64,000 bases of DNA from Diaporthe sp. PMI_573 (Eukaryota; Ascomycota; Sordariomycetes; Diaporthales; Diaporthaceae). The stretch covers positions 465,537 through 529,536 of the forward strand of contig JAJTUP010000045.1 of assembly GCA_021399435.1 (NCBI GenBank), in the 5' to 3' direction. A program made the position numbers and the translations under genes. The notes under the pieces were generated by a model, which was not told the origin of the DNA, did not search any database, and was given only the letters and a program-made list of their open reading frames with translations. Positions 53,079-61,971 of the stretch are shown in pieces; the stretch's first letter is position 1; every line of letters begins with the position of its first letter.

Positions 53079-53274
53079 TGTCAGATGTGACGGGCATTTG
53101 ACAAATGTGTGCCTGAGGCATCATTATGCCCATCACGACAAAACCAGCCCCCTGAACGGGCGGGGTCGCACTAGAGAACCTAGACAAGACATCATCACAA
53201 TACACACAGTGACCACCCCATCAATTGGACCATAATTACACGTCCCATATACCTAAAAGGGTGATAATCTGACA
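53079..53274 (+). mobile_element. solo Copia LTR, diverged, with 5-bp duplication
   Basis: 196 bp beginning TGTCAGATGTGACGGG and ending GATAATCTGACA, flanked by CCAGC on both sides (53074-53078, 53275-53279). It is the same family as the LTRs at 53403 and 61361 but clearly more diverged (for example GGGCATTTGACAAATG in place of GGGTGCTTTGGGTTAG), so it is an older insertion. Confidence 0.95.
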
Positions 53275-53279
53275 CCAGC

Positions 53280-53372
53280 AGCTCTAGCAGCTCCAGCAGC
53301 TCCAGCAGCTCCAGCAGCTCCAGCAGCTCCAGCAGCTCCAGCAGCTCCAACAGCTCCAACAGCTTCAACAGC
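53280..53372 (+). repeat. 9-bp minisatellite AGCAGCTCC
   Basis: About ten tandem AGCAGCTCC-type units, encoding Ala-Ala-Pro in the pogo-like frame, degenerating to AACAGCTCC and AACAGCTTC at the 3' side. Confidence 0.9.
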
Positions 53373-53402
53373 CTCTACCTCTACTTCTCTATCTAAGGAT
53401 AC

Positions 53403-53596
53403 TGTCAGATGTGACGGGTGCTTTGGGTTAGGTGCCTGAGGCACCAATGGTTGAATCATGACAAAACCAGCCCCCTTACGGGTGGGGTCCCACCAAGGAA
53501 CCAAGACAAGACATCATCACAATACACCCAGTTACCACCCCATCAATTGGACCATAATTACACGTCCCACATACCTAAAAGGGTGATAATCTGACA
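53403..53596 (+). repeat. 5' LTR of Copia element
   Basis: 194 bp, TG...CA borders, near-identical to 61361-61553. Confidence 0.95.
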
Positions 53597-53630
53597 ATTA
53601 AGAGTCTCAGTGCCTCAATTTAAGAGCAAA

Positions 53631-54888
53631 ATGGCCGACAATATCAACACGAAGAACCTTAGCGCACTGCTATCGAAGCCCGAAGAATGGAATGATTGGG
53701 ACCACGAATTCCTTCTCCAAGCCGAATCCTACGGGCTCAGTGCTCATATAAATCATCGAGAAAACCTCCTACCGAGACCACAGAAACCCGACATCCGACT
53801 GCGGAAGTATACGAAGACCGTCGCAGCCGCACGAGGCGCAACCTCCCAGACAATCGGAGGATCTGACGACGAAATCGACGAAGCCGAGGTCATCCAGGAG
53901 AAGAGGAACGGCCAATGGTTGCTATCCGATCTCACTGATGCCGGCCTGAAGACCTATAATCTCGACCTCCAGGGGTACAAGCAACTCGAGCAGGACTACA
54001 AGGAAGAACAAAGCTCGGTACAGAAACTCAGAAAGTGGATCATGCAGACAGTCGCACCTCCATATAAGTCAACATGCTGTAATGCAGGAGAACCGCTATG
54101 GAAATGGCATAACAACCTGCAGAAGAGATGCGGACAGTCGAAGGCAGATGAATTGCTAGAGACAAGAACTGCCTACAAGAACTGCCTACAAGAACTCCCT
54201 GAAACCGCCGAGGAATCCGAGGGATGCCTTGATGTGGGTTGACAAATGGGAAACCGCAATGGCGAAAGCTACCCAACAAGGGGTTGCGGAAACGAAACAA
54301 ACCATTGCATGGGTCCCGGACCTATTGCAAGCCTTACAAGGCATTATGCCAATATGGGCAACCACATTTCGGCAGACACGAGAACAGGAAATTGCAGATG
54401 GGAGCATTACCTTCAGAAGCGTTGGGAACCTTATCCGTAAGGAGTTGCAAGCCTTAAGCTCGCAGAACAAAACTGCTAGAGCGTCAAAAGGGGCATGGGT
54501 AACTACCTATGATGGCCTGAAGGGTCATGACAGTGATGAGGACGCTCAATCTGTTGATGAGAAGAAACCACGCAGAAAGGGCTTGAAAGAATCACGTGGA
54601 AGCAACGCGGGCCAAAAGCGCAGCCGGTCTAGAGCTGAAGGCTCGACTGATATGTGCGCGGCATGCGATCGGCCCCACGCCCTTGCAAACTGTTACTACG
54701 TGTTCCCGGAGAAAGCCTGGAGTGGCTTCCGGAAGAGTCGAGTGACTGAAGAAAAGGTGCAGGAAGCCCTTGCAAACAATGCTGATTTACAAGCAAAGGT
54801 CCGAGCCCTCAAAGGTCCGAGATCGAAGTCCAAGTCAAGGACACCTAAACCGACGAAAGAAGAAGTCGTCGAGGAAGTCGAAGATTGA
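53631..54888 (+). pseudogene. Copia Gag with 13-bp duplication frameshift
   Basis: ATG 53631 follows the LTR closely. The frame reads NINTKNLSALLSKPEEWNDW, then LRKWIMQTVAPPYKSTC to residue about 180, where ACTGCCTACAAGA is present twice in tandem (54168-54180, 54181-54193). The extra 13 bases shift the frame, which stops at 54242; the correct frame resumes as PRNPRDALMWVDKWETAM and continues to TGA 54886. Near the end lies a zinc knuckle (CAACDRPHALANCYYV, C-x2-C-x3-H-x4-C) and a basic tail (KSKSRTPKPTKEE). The duplication must prevent normal Gag synthesis. Confidence 0.9.
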
Positions 54889-55771
54889 CTCCCAGGATAT
54901 TGTGTCACGAGTATAGAGGCTAGGGGAGCTTTTGCCATAAACGCAGAAGAATACCCTCTTCGACACTCGGTGATACTTGACCCAGCGAGTACGATCTCGA
55001 TCACAAACAACAGCGAGGGACTGTTTGATACGAAACCAGCCACACACGATGACTACCTGTGGGCTGGAGACAGACAACTACCAGTACTCGCATACGGCAC
55101 AATGCCGGTCCGCACTGGACCGACCGTCCTACACCTCGAAAACGTTGCCCTCTGCCCACGACTCCTGACAACACTCGTCTCTCTGAGGCAACTTCGAAGG
55201 AAGGGTATCTTTTGGGACAACGAACACGATCCAACAACTTTGAAACGACGTGACAGGTCAACTCTGTGCAAACTCAGGGACATCCACGGCCAATACGTCA
55301 TCGACTACCAACCACACGAAGTGCAAGCGTCCTTCAACACATGGAGGAAGAAACACACTACCTACACCAAAAGGAGACCACTCACAGGCGAAGCCATCCT
55401 CTGGCACGGCCGTCTTGGTCACCCAGGCCCGAGCGCGCTTGAGCACCTAGTTGCCTCATCTCAGGGGGTGCGCATTCGGGGACCAACAACAGTCGAATGT
55501 GAAGCTTGTGCCTTAGCCAAGATCACGAGGCAAATCCGTCGAGCACCGAGGGAGATCCTCGAACGAGAAGGGGAAAGGATAGCACTTGATTTTCACGACT
55601 ACGAACCAGGAGTCAACAACTACACATCACAACTGCTACTCACATGCAGAGTGTCAGGACTCATCTGGGATTACTATCTTGAAAGTCGCGATAGCGAAAC
55701 CCTCCTCAAGGCTATGAAATCATTCCTGGGGATGATGGAAATTCAAAACAACACCAAGGTCAAGGTGATTG
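54889..55771 (+). CDS. Copia Pol, protease and integrase N-terminal half
   Basis: In the same frame as Gag's second part, after TGA 54886-54888. It contains HSVILDPASTISITNN (protease Asp motif, here DPAS instead of the usual DSGA), the GAG-pre-integrase finger (LWHGRLGHPGPSALEHL ... CEACALAKITRQ, H/H/C/C ligands) and the start of the integrase core (ERIALDFHDYEPG, first catalytic Asp). It ends within codon KVKVI, where the hAT element is inserted. Coding sense in an alternative frame between 54886 and 54915 (DSQDIVSRV) suggests two small compensating insertions created the TGA. Confidence 0.85.
55764..55771. repeat. 8-bp target duplication GGTGATTG, left copy
   Basis: Identical to 58644-58651. 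Confidence 0.97.
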
Positions 55772-58643
55772 CAGTGATCGGAATGGTCCGGTATGGTATG
55801 GTATGGAGGTCAAACCATACCATACCAGCTGCTTACATAATAACCGGTATGGTCTTACCGGTAAGACCAGCAATACCGCCAAGACTGCCAAGACTTGCTA
55901 AGAAGATGATGTTGTAGAAAGAAGAGAGGTAATGTATTAGCTCTACTTCACTATCCTCGCTATCACTGCTATCCTCAACCTGGCGCTTTCCATACCAGGC
56001 CCGGAGACACTCACAAGCCTCTATGATATCTGCCTTCAGCTTACCACGGCGATCAACTATAGTAAGCTTTGCGCTACTAAAAAGCCGTTCGCACTCATCT
56101 GACATAGGTGAGATCGCAAACAGATCCAGAGCGAAGCGAGCGAGGTCTCTTTGGGAGTCATAACGGGATAGCCAGTACGCAATGGCCTCGTCGCAACCTG
56201 CCTCTTCGTCATGGAGCCGGTCGGTAGAAATATATTGCTCATACAAATCAGTTGTAGAGACCGGGGCGTCTATTCGAATGCGCTTGTGTTCCCTCTGGCG
56301 ATCAAACGCTGGGTCAGGATCTCTCTCCTTCCGGACTTGCGGTGGTAGCATCTCAACAGGGTACCTTCCCTTATACTCTGTCTCCCAGAGCTGTTTCACC
56401 GCCGATTGTGCATTATCAAACCACTTCTTTTTTTCTTCGTCGCCTTGGAGAACCCATTCTTGCCTGAACCATGCCCACTTTCGATATGGATCGAGTATTT
56501 GGGCTGCATAGTACGCTGGTGGAAGATCAGTATCTTCGGGGAATCGATTCTGCCAATTCAGCTGCTGGTTATTGTAATACTCCTCGCATTTGGACCACGC
56601 AGCATCTGCGCAACTTTGGAGGTACTTCCATGTGAAGTTATTGTCGTCTTCGGCGTGGATGTTATAATAATGGTCTTTTGTCTCGTTTATTTCTCGAAGA
56701 AGGCAGTCCAAAGTCGAAAACCAGTCAGCGAGGGACGTCTTTTTTCCCTCAGAAAGCAAAGTTGCGGCGTAGAAGTCTTTTAGAGCAAGCTCAACCTTTT
56801 CAAGCTCGAACCAGTGCTGTCCATCGAGCTTGAAGTTCGAAATCCCATGAGAGCCTTTCCCAGGTACATGGCGAGCTGAGAAGATCTCTAAACGTTCCCG
56901 AACATTCAACGCCCGCGTAATTGAATGAAACCATGAATTCCAGCGTGTCGAGTTGTTCTGGATAAGCTCGAGCCCATCGAATTCAGAGAGATCTCCGCCG
57001 ATAATGATTGCAGCAAACTCCTCACGGCGTTGTGGAGTTAGCCTAATGTATCGTACGAGGTTGTGAAGCCGACCTAAACATCCAAATTTTTTCCAGAGCT
57101 CTTCCACCTTTGCATAGTCTCCGCGTTGATAGTGCTTTTCAAGCTTTGCTAAATGCTTCTCACAGTTCCGACCCATGAGAAACGCCTGGCAGCAGAGGTT
57201 GACAATGTGGCCCAAGCAGCGAAGTCGGCGATGGCGACGTTGTTTCGAGTTCATCCATGAGCAGAGCTCCTTGAGTATGAATTCAACAGCGGTATCATTC
57301 GATGAGGCATTATCCAGCATGAAGTATCCAATCTGGTCTCCACCAATGTCATATTCTTCCAGCAATCCAAGAACGACTGATCCAAGATTCTCGCCCGTGT
57401 GTTCGCCGTACACACGTCGTATACCTAAAACGGTCGTTTGTCGCCTGCCAGAAGTGTCTATCCACATGGCGACGACGCCTAGAATCGCGTAAGGGTTTGG
57501 CGAAGTCCAAAGATCAAAGGAGATGGAGATTCTACTCCGCGAGCGCTGGAGGTCCTCTCTGAGCCGTTGCTTCTTCGACCGAAAGGCTTCAATAACCCAA
57601 TTTCGAATAGTTCTCGCTGCCTTGGGGAGGTGGTTGAGTAGTGACGGATTCAAAAAGAAGAGTAGTTCTCGGAAATACTGATTTTCTAATTGAAAGAACG
57701 CAATATGGCAGTACACAATCCAACGAATGAGCAGCTCTTTGAACTTCTCAATTGAGTCTTTCCAGAAGAAGGCATTCGTAGCAGCCGCGCTCTTCTGCTG
57801 CTCCAGTACAGACTTCCGTGTCGAACTGTGTTTCCTGATACCACTCTGGGGATCAATCTGGTGCTTCTGTTCAAGATGATTTCTCACTCCAGATGTGCCG
57901 TTGATAACAAATAGCTCTTGCTTATACTTTCCGACTGTACACTCGTGACAGTAGTACACCTCTTTCTTATCACTGTCTCGGATGTAATGAAGACCATACT
58001 TCCATACATGTGATGAGCCTGGACGAGCTGCCTTTGTGGTCTTGGCGCGATTCAGGTATGTGATGTGGTCTTGGACGAACTCATCCGGAGGTTCGGGATA
58101 TTGAACAGGAGCAGGTGATGGCGTCGAGAAAGGTAATGTCGGAGCAGGCGATGACGTAGGAGTATTGAGAGATATTGACGTTGAACGCGTCGTCAACGAG
58201 GACGGCGATGTTGGAAATGGAGATCCCATGGATAATGATTGCAGGCTATCGTACCCTACGATGTGTCAGAATGAATGGGTGTGATTGATTGAATTGTTGG
58301 TTGACTCTGCTCTCCGCTGTCCGCGGTTCTTCTGCCTATAATTATAGGTGATATGGTCCTGGCCTCTTGGCAGCGGAGACTGCGGGGTATTCTCCATAAT
58401 TGTGGCAATGAGATTCCTTAAGAGGCAGGTCCAAGCAGTGATGACAGCTGTGGTGCCTGTTGGCATAGTGTGGTGTCAGATAATTGGCTCCACAGGGATC
58501 ATTACCTCGGCCTATTTTTAGCGTTACCGGTATGACCTGGTATACCGGTAATACCATGGTATTGAGATTTCCTCAAACCATACCAAGTCTTGGCGGTATA
58601 TACCATACCAATACCAACTCATACCGGACCATTCCGATCACTG
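55772..58643 (-). mobile_element. complete hAT DNA transposon, 2872 bp
   Basis: Perfect 24-bp terminal inverted repeats starting CAGTGATCGGAATGG, flanked by identical 8-bp duplications (GGTGATTG). Subterminal regions are filled with GGTATGG and TACCGGTA words on both sides. It carries one uninterrupted transposase gene on the minus strand. Being nested inside a young Copia element, it is younger still. All parts needed for movement are visible. Confidence 0.97.
55833..58229 (-). CDS. hAT transposase, intact, 798 aa
   Basis: ATG 58229 to a stop at 55833, no frame damage. A Ser/Pro-rich start precedes a BED finger (YYCHECTVGKYKQEL ... VRNHLEQKHQI), then ISISFDLWTSPNPYAIL (first catalytic Asp), QIGYFMLDNASSNDTA (second Asp), RLRCLGHIVNLCCQAFL, the NNSTRWNSWF motif, and the dimerisation region (AIAYWLSRYDSQRDLARFAL, then SDECERLFSSAKLTIVDR, CECLRAWYG). 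Length and motif order match active fungal hAT transposases such as restless/hobo relatives. The last about 30 residues extend into the terminal region of the element (LASLGSLGGIAGLTG). A cut-and-paste activity is inferred, not shown. Confidence 0.95.
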   Translation of the reverse strand: MGSPFPTSPSSLTTRSTSISLNTPTSSPAPTLPFSTPSPAPVQYPEPPDEFVQDHITYLNRAKTTKAARPGSSHVWKYGLHYIRDSDKKEVYYCHECTVGKYKQELFVINGTSGVRNHLEQKHQIDPQSGIRKHSSTRKSVLEQQKSAAATNAFFWKDSIEKFKELLIRWIVYCHIAFFQLENQYFRELLFFLNPSLLNHLPKAARTIRNWVIEAFRSKKQRLREDLQRSRSRISISFDLWTSPNPYAILGVVAMWIDTSGRRQTTVLGIRRVYGEHTGENLGSVVLGLLEEYDIGGDQIGYFMLDNASSNDTAVEFILKELCSWMNSKQRRHRRLRCLGHIVNLCCQAFLMGRNCEKHLAKLEKHYQRGDYAKVEELWKKFGCLGRLHNLVRYIRLTPQRREEFAAIIIGGDLSEFDGLELIQNNSTRWNSWFHSITRALNVRERLEIFSARHVPGKGSHGISNFKLDGQHWFELEKVELALKDFYAATLLSEGKKTSLADWFSTLDCLLREINETKDHYYNIHAEDDNNFTWKYLQSCADAAWSKCEEYYNNQQLNWQNRFPEDTDLPPAYYAAQILDPYRKWAWFRQEWVLQGDEEKKKWFDNAQSAVKQLWETEYKGRYPVEMLPPQVRKERDPDPAFDRQREHKRIRIDAPVSTTDLYEQYISTDRLHDEEAGCDEAIAYWLSRYDSQRDLARFALDLFAISPMSDECERLFSSAKLTIVDRRGKLKADIIEACECLRAWYGKRQVEDSSDSEDSEVELIHYLSSFYNIIFLASLGSLGGIAGLTGKTIPVIM

Positions 58644-58651
58644 GGTGATTG
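58644..58651. repeat. 8-bp target duplication GGTGATTG, right copy
   Basis: Identical to 55764-55771. The Copia integrase frame continues directly after it. Confidence 0.97.
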
Positions 58652-61323
58652 AATGTGATGGAGAACTGTTCAGCCGAAGACGAGCTGTCAGAGAGTTCCT
58701 CGAATCAAAACACATCAAAATCGAGCCCTCAGCACCCAACACACAAGCACAAAACGGAGGAGCCGAGCGCTCAGGGGGTGTGATCAAGGAGAAGATGCGT
58801 GCAATGCGAACAAGCTCAAAACTCCCACACTCTCTTTGGCCCGAAATTGGACGAACAACCGTCTATCTCAACAACCGAACACCAAATTACGGACTGGACT
58901 GGAAGACACCCTACTACCAATTTCACTCAGCGATTGCCAAACGCTTGGGTATCCCACGACCAGATCCAAGACCAGATCAAACTCATCTTCGCGTTTTTGG
59001 CTGCAAGGCCTACGCGATGACCTCAGACGCACAGCTCAAGAAAAGAAGACGTCAACGTCTCGAGCCACGTGCATGGATTGGTTACCTTGTTGGATACCGA
59101 TCATCGAACATCTACCGGATATGGATTCCCTCTACCGGAAAGATTGTCAATACAAGAGACGTGATCTTTAATGAGCACGAAGTGTTTGATGGGAATTGGG
59201 AAGGCTTCAAAGATGAGCTTCTCACCACAGACATCAATCGTCTCGCGGAGTGGACAAGAAAATACGCCCTCCCAGACAATGACACAATATCGGAACCGGA
59301 AGGAGAAGATCTGATTGAAGAAAGCTCCCCGGCAGAAGATTCCGAACACGACCGCGAATTTGAGGGACTTGATGCCGATAGCGCCCAGGAGGCAGACGTA
59401 GAGACTGCAGAGGATGATCGCTCCGAGGCGGACCGAGAATACGGCCCCTACACAGAAGCCAAATTCACCCTGCTACCTACTCCTCCTCGATCGCCGCCAT
59501 CAGCCCTGCTCGCACACACAATTCAAACCCAGTCTGACGAAGAAATGCCGTCTACTGAAGAAAATCAAAAGACAAGCCCGTGGCAGGCCGCATTCATCGC
59601 TGGCACAAAATCTGCCCGGATGGCCAAGTCAGAGGGAAAATACCTGACGAAGGCACAAATTGAAAGACGCTTGCGTCAGGGGGTGAAGTTGAAAAGAAGC
59701 AACCTCCCCGAACCGCCAAGATGGCACAATGACCTGGATAATCATCCACTTGGACCAATATTCAGACAAGCAGAAGCTGACCATTTGCAGAGTCACATTG
59801 AAATGAAGTCATGGACCGAAATCCTCAAGAAAGACCGCCGCGCAGCAGGAAAACAAATCCTGGACTGCATGTGGGTGTATGTCTACAAATTCAACAAGCA
59901 TGGCGTTCTTCAGAAATGCAAAGCAAGACTCGTGGTCCGCGGAGATCAACAAGCGCGAGGACAAACACAAGAAACCTACGCAGCAACTCTCGCGGGACGG
60001 TCATTCCGAACACTGATCGCCATTGCCAACAAATTTGATCTCGAGCTGATCCAATACGACGTTGTCAATGCGTTCGTGCACGCTCCTATCGATCAAGATA
60101 TCTTCATGAGAATGCCTCGAGGATACGAGAAGAAGGGTACAATCTTGATGCTGAACAAAGCACTCTATGGGCTGCGGATTTCACCACTGCTCTGGCAAAA
60201 GGAATTCACAAAGACACTTGCCCAATGTGGATACAAACAAGTCCCACATGAACCCTGCTGCTACACCAAGAACGGCATCCTGGTCTTCTTCTACGTAGAC
60301 GATATTATCGTTGCGTATAGAAAGAACCGACAAGATCAAGTCGATGAACTTGCCCATCAGCTCCAAGAGAAGTATAAAATCAGTGGAGGGGACCCGATTC
60401 AATGGTTCCTGGGCATGGAGATCCTCAGAGATCGTCCGAACAGACGGATCTGGCTGGCTCAGACCGCATACATTGAGAAGATTGCCAAACTGGCTAACAA
60501 GAAAAATCTCTCCCACACAGTCCCCATGACAGCCGAAGAACTGGTGCCTCGAATCGACGCCGCCACAGAAGCTGAAGTCCAGGCCTACCAACGAAAGATC
60601 GGATCACTCCTATTCGCTGCCATTTCCACTCGACCAGACATTGCATTCGCTACATCAAGACTTGCAAGATTCCTAACCAATCCGAGCCGAAAACACCAAG
60701 ATGCTGCCGACCGCGTGCTACTCTACCTCGAACGCACCAAACACCTTGCTCTTTGCTTCAAGGACACCGAAGAGTTGGTTGTCGCAAGCGATGCTTCATT
60801 CGCAGACAACACACTCGATCGGAAAAGTTCCCAGGCATTCGCAATGAAACTGTTTGGAGGCCTAATTGGATGGAGAGCAAACAAGCAAGACACGGTCACT
60901 ACATCAACAACGGAGGCAGAGCTTCTAGCTCTTGCTCAAGCAGCAAAAGAAACACTATTTGTGAGCCGGCTCCTTACAGAACTTTCAGTGGACCTGGACA
61001 ACAAGCGAATCAAGATCGAATGTGACAACACACAAACAATCAAACTGGTCAACTCAGAAGTCACAACACTCAAGACCAAATTACGACATGTGGACATACA
61101 CAATCACTGGCTACGGCAGGAATCTCAACGAGGAACAATCCACGTGGAATACACACCTTCAGCAGAAATGATGGCAGACGGGTTGACTAAGGCATTACCG
61201 GCTGGAAAGTGGAAAGGATTCCTCCACCAGTTGGGCCTAAAAGATGTGAAAACAAGACATGGAGAGACAACCCTACGGGAAGACCCCATAAATAACAGGC
61301 TGAAAGCAGTTGAAGGGGAGTAA
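58652..61323 (+). CDS. Copia Pol, integrase C-terminal half, RT and RNase H
   Basis: The frame resumes with ECDGELFSRRRAVREFL (second integrase Asp) and NGGAERSGGVIKEKMRAMR, which includes the catalytic Glu, then the GKxYxLRVFGC-type block (QTHLRVFGCKAYAM). An acidic linker (59300-59560) precedes RT: DCMWVYVYKFNKHG, KARLVVRGDQQARGQ, YDVVNAFVHAPID, ALYGLRISPLLW and FFYVDDIIVAY (catalytic YVDD). Ty1-type RNase H follows (VVASDASFADN; TTSTTEAELLAL; IECDNTQTIKLV; LRHVDIHNHWLR). All acidic residues expected for RT and RNase H are visible, and the frame is undamaged to the TAA at 61321. Confidence 0.93.
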
Positions 61324-61360
61324 AACGCAGACTCCCAGTGCCTGCGAGTCTGAGGGGGTG

Positions 61361-61553
61361 TGTCAGATGTGACGGGTGCTTTGGGTTAGGTGCCTGAGGC
61401 ATCAATGGTTGAATCATGACAAAACCAGCCCCTTACGGGTGGGGTCCCACCAAGGAACCAAGACAAGACATCATCACAATACACCCAGTTACCACCCCAT
61501 CAATTGGACCATAATTACACGTCCCACATACCTAAAAGGGTGATAATCTGACA
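61361..61553 (+). repeat. 3' LTR of Copia element
   Basis: 193 bp; differs from the 5' LTR by GGCATCAATGG versus GGCACCAATGG and one C in a C run. Confidence 0.95.
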
Positions 61554-61570
61554 ATAAGGATTCTTAAATA

Positions 61571-61616
61571 AGTTAAGTGGCCCACATTCAGGCCAACCCC
61601 TGATGTAGGCCACCCC
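61571..61616. repeat. pogo-family terminal repeat
   Basis: TAAGTGGCCCACATTCAGG, then CCAACCCCTGATGTAGGCCA and CCCCTG, followed by TA. The reverse complement aligns with 26386-26436 and partly 22634-22670. It lies 3' of the Copia element that is inserted in the pogo-like gene, so it is probably that pogo copy's right end. Confidence 0.6.
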
Positions 61617-61971
61617 TGTACTCATATCATCTACGCTAACCATACTTGTCAGGTGTAGGGGGTCTTGGCGCTGGTTTACGTGTAAACGGGCCGTGATTTA
61701 CACACCTCCGCACCTGGTCTAAGCGATGTCACCCTACCCTTCAGACCGTCGTTTACGACGATATTACGATAGCTTGCCCATAGTAGTAGAGTTTAGATAT
61801 CCCCGAGCGAAGGTTTCATCGCTGCAAACGCGTTTCGGGCCCTACGTGCCGTGATATTTGCTATCGCGCCCACCCCGTGCGGCACGGCATGTTTACCCCG
61901 ACCCTCCTCCTGCCGACCAGCTGAACAAGGCCGTGAATAACGCCCGCCACACACCCCGTGAGAACCCCAAA
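61617..61971. other. 5' flank of the Crypton recombinase gene
   Basis: No gene. TACGACGATATTACGATAGC and similar words at 61748-61775; the left boundary of the Crypton cannot be set because Cryptons lack terminal inverted repeats. Confidence 0.4.

Larger units (their letters stand above)
52444..53402 (+). pseudogene. pogo-like transposase N-terminus with Ala/Pro minisatellite, interrupted by LTRs
   Basis: ATG 52444 (CACCATGG) starts a basic protein (KQKRPGPKPKPLSERKEP), followed by a helix-turn-helix with YRPPTISEASEFFKIPK, TIYSWW, and a CENP-B-type second DNA-binding domain (RRAENRVASVGWFRRESRR, then FVFSSGWFQAFLRRH). The frame reaches SQAPA at 53078, where a solo LTR is inserted. Beyond the LTR the same frame resumes as Ala-Ala-Pro repeats (minisatellite) and a Ser/Thr-rich end (TASTSTSLSKD) until a second LTR element begins at 53403. 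No DDE domain follows; sequence after that element contains an early stop and a pogo-type end (61571-61616), so this pogo copy may already have lost its catalytic domain. Confidence 0.75.
53403..61553 (+). mobile_element. Ty1/Copia LTR retrotransposon, interrupted by a hAT element
   Basis: The 5' LTR (53403-53596, 194 bp) and 3' LTR (61361-61553, 193 bp) differ at one base and one single-base indel, so the insertion is young. Both begin TGTCAGATGTGACGGG and end TCTGACA. A purine-rich GAGTCTGAGGGGGTG precedes the 3' LTR. The internal order gag, protease, integrase, RT, RNase H is the Copia order. Flanking pentamers (GATAC left, ATAAG right) do not match, so no target duplication is seen. Without the 2.88-kb hAT insertion the element is about 5.3 kb. 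Confidence 0.95.

Noticed and set aside
53253..53504. Minus-strand ORF rich in Ala/Gly across the minisatellite as a structural protein
   Set aside because: It is the shadow of the AGCAGCTCC repeat and runs through LTR sequence on both sides.
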